This document shows, piece after piece, positions 60,589 to 64,000 of a stretch of DNA of 64,000 bases. Positions within the stretch are counted from its first letter, which is position 1, and each line of letters begins with the position of its first letter. A program made the translations under genes and the position numbers. The stretch comes from Agrobacterium vitis. Its GTDB lineage: Bacteria; Pseudomonadota; Alphaproteobacteria; Rhizobiales; Rhizobiaceae. The notes under the pieces are model-generated. The model saw only the letters and a list, made by a program, of their open reading frames with translations, did no database searches and was not told where the DNA came from. The stretch is from NCBI RefSeq assembly GCF_037039395.1, contig NZ_CP146244.1:434001-498000 (forward strand). Reading direction: 5' to 3'.

Positions 60589-61692
60589 TCAGGCGGCGGC
60601 CTTGTTCTTTGCTTCTTCGCGGTCACGGATGCCTTCGCGAACCAGCGGCAGGACATAGCGACCATAGTCCACGGCATCATTGTAATTGTCATAACCACGG
60701 ATCGAGATCAGATCGGCGCCGAGGTCGATATAATCCAATATGGAATCGGCGATGGTGCGAGCCGAACCGACCAAGGCGGTGGTCGCGCCGCTGGCGTTTG
60801 TTGCCGTCACTGTCGGATACCAGAGGGCCCGGTCGTGAACATCGCCACGTTTGGCAATATCCAGAAGACGCTGCGAGCCGACATTGGCTGGAGGCGGTGC
60901 GGACAAGGGTGTCCTGCTGAGGCCTTTCTCACGATTTTCGTTCAGCGTGTCGAGAATGCGATGCGCTTTCTGCCAGGCCAGTTCGTCCGTCTCGGCAATG
61001 ATCGGACGGAATGTGACCCAGATGCGCGGGCGATCCTTACGTCCGGCCTTGGCCGCCTCTGCATAGATGCGGTCGATCTGTTGTTTGGTTTCTGCCAACG
61101 GCTCGCCCCAAAGGCCAAAAATATCGCATAAGGAGCCGCCAATCCGATAGGCAGCATCCGACGAGCCACCGAGCGAGATCGGGATCAGGCCGTTGGTCGG
61201 GCGTACGGCACTGCGGAACTGCTTGAACTGGTAGTATTTTCCGTTGAAGTCGAAGGGTTCGGTCGAGGTCCAGGCCAGACGCAGAATGCGGATATATTCT
61301 TCCTGGCGCTCGTAGCGTTGCTCCTTGTTCAGAAAATCGCCCTCGCGGGCCTGCTCCTCATCACTGCCGCCAGCGATGAAGTGGACGACAACGCGGCCGC
61401 CGCTCAACTGATCGAGCGTTGCCAGCGATTTCGCCGCAACGGTCGGGTAGACGGTGTTCGGACGCAGGGCGACAATGATCTTGATCTTCTTCGTATGGGC
61501 CAGAATGGTCGCGCCCAGCGTGAAAGGATCAAAGGAAGCGGAAGAATAGGGGATCAAAGTGTAGTTGAAACCGTAATCGTCCAGCGCACGCGCATAGCGT
61601 TGCAGAAAATCGGGGTCCACCGGCGCATCGGGGATGGGGCGAAGATCATTCGATCCGTTGGCGAAACTGGCGCTAATGAATTCAGTGGCCAT
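60589..61692 (-). CDS. SsuD-like FMNH2-dependent alkanesulfonate monooxygenase (LLM class)
   Basis: 367 residues. Marks: YGFNYTLIPYSSASFDPFTLGATIL, IKIIVALRPNTVYPTVAAKSLATLDQLSGGRVVVHFIAGGSDEEQAREGDFL (the SsuD flavin/sulfonate strands, with the mobile loop after GGS) and PISLGGSSDAAYRIGG. Compared with 50901 it has the fuller alkanesulfonate-type loop. It would release sulfite from an alkanesulfonate using reduced FMN. A clean TCTAT-N7-ATAGA dyad lies 84-100 bases upstream of ATG 61692. Confidence 0.88.
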   Translation of the reverse strand: MATEFISASFANGSNDLRPIPDAPVDPDFLQRYARALDDYGFNYTLIPYSSASFDPFTLGATILAHTKKIKIIVALRPNTVYPTVAAKSLATLDQLSGGRVVVHFIAGGSDEEQAREGDFLNKEQRYERQEEYIRILRLAWTSTEPFDFNGKYYQFKQFRSAVRPTNGLIPISLGGSSDAAYRIGGSLCDIFGLWGEPLAETKQQIDRIYAEAAKAGRKDRPRIWVTFRPIIAETDELAWQKAHRILDTLNENREKGLSRTPLSAPPPANVGSQRLLDIAKRGDVHDRALWYPTVTATNASGATTALVGSARTIADSILDYIDLGADLISIRGYDNYNDAVDYGRYVLPLVREGIRDREEAKNKAAA

Positions 61693-61775
61693 TCTGGGAC
61701 TTCTCCATTTTGGTTCTGAGCCTTTGATGCAACCTATGATGATGCCTCTGCGAGAGGAAGAAAATCTATTCTTTT

Positions 61776-61792
61776 TCTATATATTTTATAGA
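61776..61792. promoter_or_regulatory. TCTAT-N7-ATAGA dyad before the SsuD-like gene
   Basis: TCTAT-ATATTTT-ATAGA, perfect arms, within an AT-rich block (61760-61800), 84-100 bases upstream of the minus-strand ATG at 61692. Confidence 0.6.
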
Positions 61793-61861
61793 ATATTTTG
61801 ATGCATCTGAAGACGTATCGGGTTCCGCCGTATCTACGGTCCAACCGCAATGAGGGGCAGA

Positions 61862-62946
61862 TCATGGCGCGGGTTGCCATCCAAAGTGCGGGGCTACCGT
61901 CTGGGCTAGATCTTCCAAGAGCTTGATATTTTCAGCAAGACCAAAGGCAGGCGGCAGAAACAGGATGAGTTCGTCGGCACTGGCAAGGCCCGGATCGGTG
62001 AAGACCGCCTCGGTGACTTGCTCGGGCGTTCCCTGGAAGACAGGTGAGATCTGGCTTCCCGATGGCTGACGGAAAGCCGGTTGTAGTGCGCCCTTGGGCC
62101 TTGAGGCTGCGATGCCCTGGGTTCGGCGCTCCAGATCGTAGGCTGCGTATTTCTCTCTCAGTTCGGATGTGGTTCCAACCAGAATGGAGGCTGCGGCTGC
62201 GACCGGTGGCGGCTCGGTAGACCAGATCTTGCGCCATGTCGTGCGATAAGCCTCGATAATGCGGGCCTGGTATGCCCCGAAACTTTCGCCCTCAGCCTGG
62301 TCATGCTGCACGGTGCCGGTGATCAGTCCGATGCCGAGCTCTGCAGCCTGCACGGCAGAGGCAAGGCTTGCCGCACCCTGTCTGATCCGTGAGCGCAGAG
62401 TAGGGCTATGCGGCGTCACCCGAAGTTCGGTACCCTCTGGGGCGCCTTGTCCGGGGCCGTCTACCGTATGCAGGACGTTACCGGCAATTGCTGCCAGAAA
62501 GCGGCCTGTCGTCGTTTTGCCTCAGTACGGGCATCGGTGTCACTTGTCCCGAAGACGGCGTCGAATGTGGCATTCGCACCCGTTGAAATGGCCAGTTCCA
62601 GCCGTCCACCGACCAGCAGGTCGGTTGTTCCAGCGGCTTCTGCCAGCAGGATAGGGTCCTGGTAGCGCATCGGGATAACTGCCGACCCCAATGTGATGCG
62701 TTTGGTGTGTTGACCGGCAGCTGCAAAGAACGGCAGCGGGGAAGACAGGTAATGATCGAAATGCCGCTGGTAGGCCCAGCCCGATTGATAGCCGAGTTGC
62801 TCGGCACTCTGATAGAGTTCAATTCCCTCGCGCAATCCGTGCGCGGGTCCGTCGATATCGTTGAAAGACACGCGGGTATTAAAGCCGAGCCGATGCTTTG
62901 TGCGGAAGGGCTGCGCAGAGGTCTTGCTTTGCGCGATTGCGGTCAT
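61862..62946 (-). pseudogene. Luciferase-like (LLM) flavin monooxygenase gene interrupted by a single-base frameshift
   Basis: The first 155 or so codons run from ATG 62946 (HRLGFNTRVSFNDIDGPAHGL; YQSGWAYQRHFDHYLSS; ITLGSAVIPMRYQDPILLAE) and stop early at 62461. The rest of the family sequence continues in another frame, from about LAAIAGNVLHTVDGPGQGAP through PEQVTEAVFTDPGLASADELILFLPP to 61862. One missing base near 62496, in CTGCCAGAAAG, explains the break. Joined, it would be about 360 residues, a normal LLM length. The start overlaps the upstream ATPase stop as ATGA. It may be a true pseudogene or a sequencing error, since the rest is well preserved. Confidence 0.8.
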
Positions 62947-64000
62947 GCGATCTTTTCCTTTTTGAAGGCGGGCTTTTTGAAGGTGGGCTGTTTGAAAACG
63001 GGCTCTTTGAAGTCGAGACCGGAATTCAACTGCGTCGGGCGGGCGCCACCCGAAGGGATCGAGGCTAGCAGTGACCGGGTATAGGATTGGCGCGGGTTAT
63101 CGAAGATGGTTTTGACGGCGCCCTGTTCGACGATGCGCCCGCGATGCATGACCGAGACGGTATGGGCAAGCTGACGGACCAGGGCGAGATCGTGGGAAAC
63201 GAACACATAGGTCAAACCCAGATTGGCCTGTAGCGTCAACAGCACGTCAACGATATCGGCCTGGACACTGACGTCGAGCGCTGAAGTGGGCTCATCCAAC
63301 ACGATAACATCCGGCTTCAGAACCAGCGATCGGGCAATGGCAACGCGCTGACGCTGGCCACCGGACAGTGCGCCCGGTTTGCGGCCAAGCAAATGCTCGC
63401 CCAGTCCGACATTGGACAAAGCCTCCCGCACCCGCTCGCTTCGCTCCCGCGCAGTGCCGATCTTGAACCGGTCCAGCGGCTCACGCACCAGATGTTCGAT
63501 TTTCCAGGTGGGATCGAGTGAGGTGAAAGGATTCTGGTAGACGAGTTGAAGATGGCGCCAAACGGCCCGTCTGGACTGGGGCTTACTGCTTGAAAACTCC
63601 TCACCGGCGACCGAGATCTGGCCTATATCTGGGTTTTCGAGACCGAGCAGCAGCCGGATCGTCGTTGTCTTGCCGGAGCCGGATTCGCCAACCAGCGCGT
63701 GTGTGGTGCCTGATGGTACGGAGAACGTCACATTATCGACAGCTGTCAGGGATTTGCCATCGACCGTGAAGGTCTTCGTCACACCTTTGACCTCGATCTT
63801 GGCGTCAATCTCAGCAGCATTGTTGAGGTTACGAAACCCGCCATCGCGCAGCTTGGCATAGCGGTCAGGATTGAGGGCGGGAACATCGGCATGCAGCTTT
63901 CTGGCATAGGCCGAAGCCGGTGCGGCAAAGACAGCCTGGGTATTTCCTGCCTCCTGCACGACGCCATCCTTTAGCACGACCAGCTTATCTGCCCGCTCGG
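62943..64000 (-). CDS. Peptide/opine-type ABC transporter ATPase with two fused cassettes, 3' part (cut by window edge)
   Basis: At least 352 residues, open at the right edge. The first visible stretch (ERADKLVVLKDGVVQEAG...YARKLHADVP) is the end of a first nucleotide-binding domain. A complete second domain follows: GESGSGKTT, the YQNPFTSLDP Q-loop, [33 protein letters not shown] and VSHDLALVRQLAHT. Fused DppD-DppF ATPases of this type are common in rhizobial peptide or glutathione importers (GsiA-like). The C-terminal tail is an odd FKxP repeat. A GTG at 63977 is not a start but an internal codon. Cotranslated with the frameshifted monooxygenase. Confidence 0.9.
   Translation of the reverse strand, partial: ERADKLVVLKDGVVQEAGNTQAVFAAPASAYARKLHADVPALNPDRYAKLRDGGFRNLNNAAEIDAKIEVKGVTKTFTVDGKSLTAVDNVTFSVPSGTTHALVGESGSGKTTTIRLLLGLENPDIGQISVAGEEFSSSKPQSRRAVWRHLQLVYQNPFTSLDPTWKIEHLVREPLDRFKIGTARERSERVREALSNVGLGEHLLGRKPGALSGGQRQRVAIARSLVLKPDVIVLDEPTSALDVSVQADIVDVLLTLQANLGLTYVFVSHDLALVRQLAHTVSVMHRGRIVEQGAVKTIFDNPRQSYTRSLLASIPSGGARPTQLNSGLDFKEPVFKQPTFKKPAFKKEKIA
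62959..63018. repeat. Four tandem 15-bp units encoding an FKxPx tail
   Basis: Units at 62959-62973, 62974-62988, 62989-63003 and 63004-63018 each read T-x-TTTGAAG/A-x-x-x-GGGC-like on the plus strand, encoding FKEPV, FKQPT, FKKPA and FKKEK at the C-terminus of the peptide-type ATPase. The units differ by a few bases, so the repeat is not brand new. Confidence 0.75.

Noticed and set aside
1..64000. tRNA, rRNA, CRISPR arrays, transposases, phage genes
   Set aside because: None was recognised on either strand when read by eye. A tRNA or covariance-model scan would be needed to exclude small RNA genes.

Overview
The window reads as chromosome or megaplasmid DNA of an alphaproteobacterium, most likely Rhizobiaceae (Agrobacterium/Rhizobium/Allorhizobium type). 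The grounds are the coding GC bias, the density of ABC importers, a chemoreceptor ending in the tetrapeptide WEEF, and palindromic intergenic elements of rhizobial type at 37928-38031, 56829-56933 and 60489-60583. This placement is inference; no rRNA, tRNA or taxonomic marker gene was seen. No CRISPR array, phage or insertion sequence was recognised. Almost the whole window is a string of import-plus-degradation modules.

Region 1 (1-10957), fucoside module. A truncated sugar ABC ATPase gene (minus strand) faces a GntR/FCD regulator. A plus-strand operon follows: a sugar-binding protein, two MalF/MalG-type permeases, a MalK-type ATPase, a GH95 alpha-L-fucosidase-family enzyme, a GH151/GHL6-like glycosidase and a LacI regulator.

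Region 2 (10989-22472), cyclic amino acid module. Two closely similar GntR/FCD regulators are divergent across a dyad-rich 402 bp gap. They are followed by a DapA-superfamily enzyme, an aldehyde dehydrogenase, a DAO-fold FAD oxidase, a ProU-type ABC importer (binding protein, ATPase, two permeases), a proline-racemase-family protein and a GlxA-type AraC regulator. The set matches the D-hydroxyproline branch of 4-hydroxyproline catabolism. However, the racemase-family protein lacks the second catalytic cysteine.

Region 3 (22473-30845). A branched-chain-amino-acid-type (Liv) ABC operon has an unusually long AT-rich leader and converges on a large methyl-accepting chemotaxis gene.

Region 4 (31185-64000), flavin-monooxygenase and probable organosulfur island. 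It holds six luciferase-like (LLM) monooxygenase genes, one of them frameshifted, and three DszC/SfnB-type acyl-CoA-dehydrogenase-fold oxidoreductases. It also holds an aldo/keto reductase, an O-acetylhomoserine sulfhydrylase, two ribose-type ABC importers, one orphan binding protein, a polar-amino-acid-type importer joined to an MmgE/PrpD gene, a ketopantoate-reductase-like gene and the end of a double-cassette peptide-type ATPase. The likely logic is import of organosulfur compounds, oxidative release of sulfite or sulfide by FMNH2-dependent enzymes, and capture of sulfide into homocysteine. No flavin reductase is present in the window.

The most interesting signal is a 17 bp dyad, TCTAT-N7-(A/G)TAGA. 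It occurs in five clean copies upstream of the Liv operon, the orphan binding protein, the sulfhydrylase, the Tat-exported binding protein and an SsuD-like gene. Three weaker copies lie upstream of a DszA-like monooxygenase, a ribose-type ATPase operon and the polar-amino-acid-type importer. Most lie 60-95 bp before the start codon. This suggests one regulator, perhaps LysR-type because the spacing fits T-N11-A, controlling the island and the Liv operon. I did not see the motif in the promoter regions of Regions 1 and 2.
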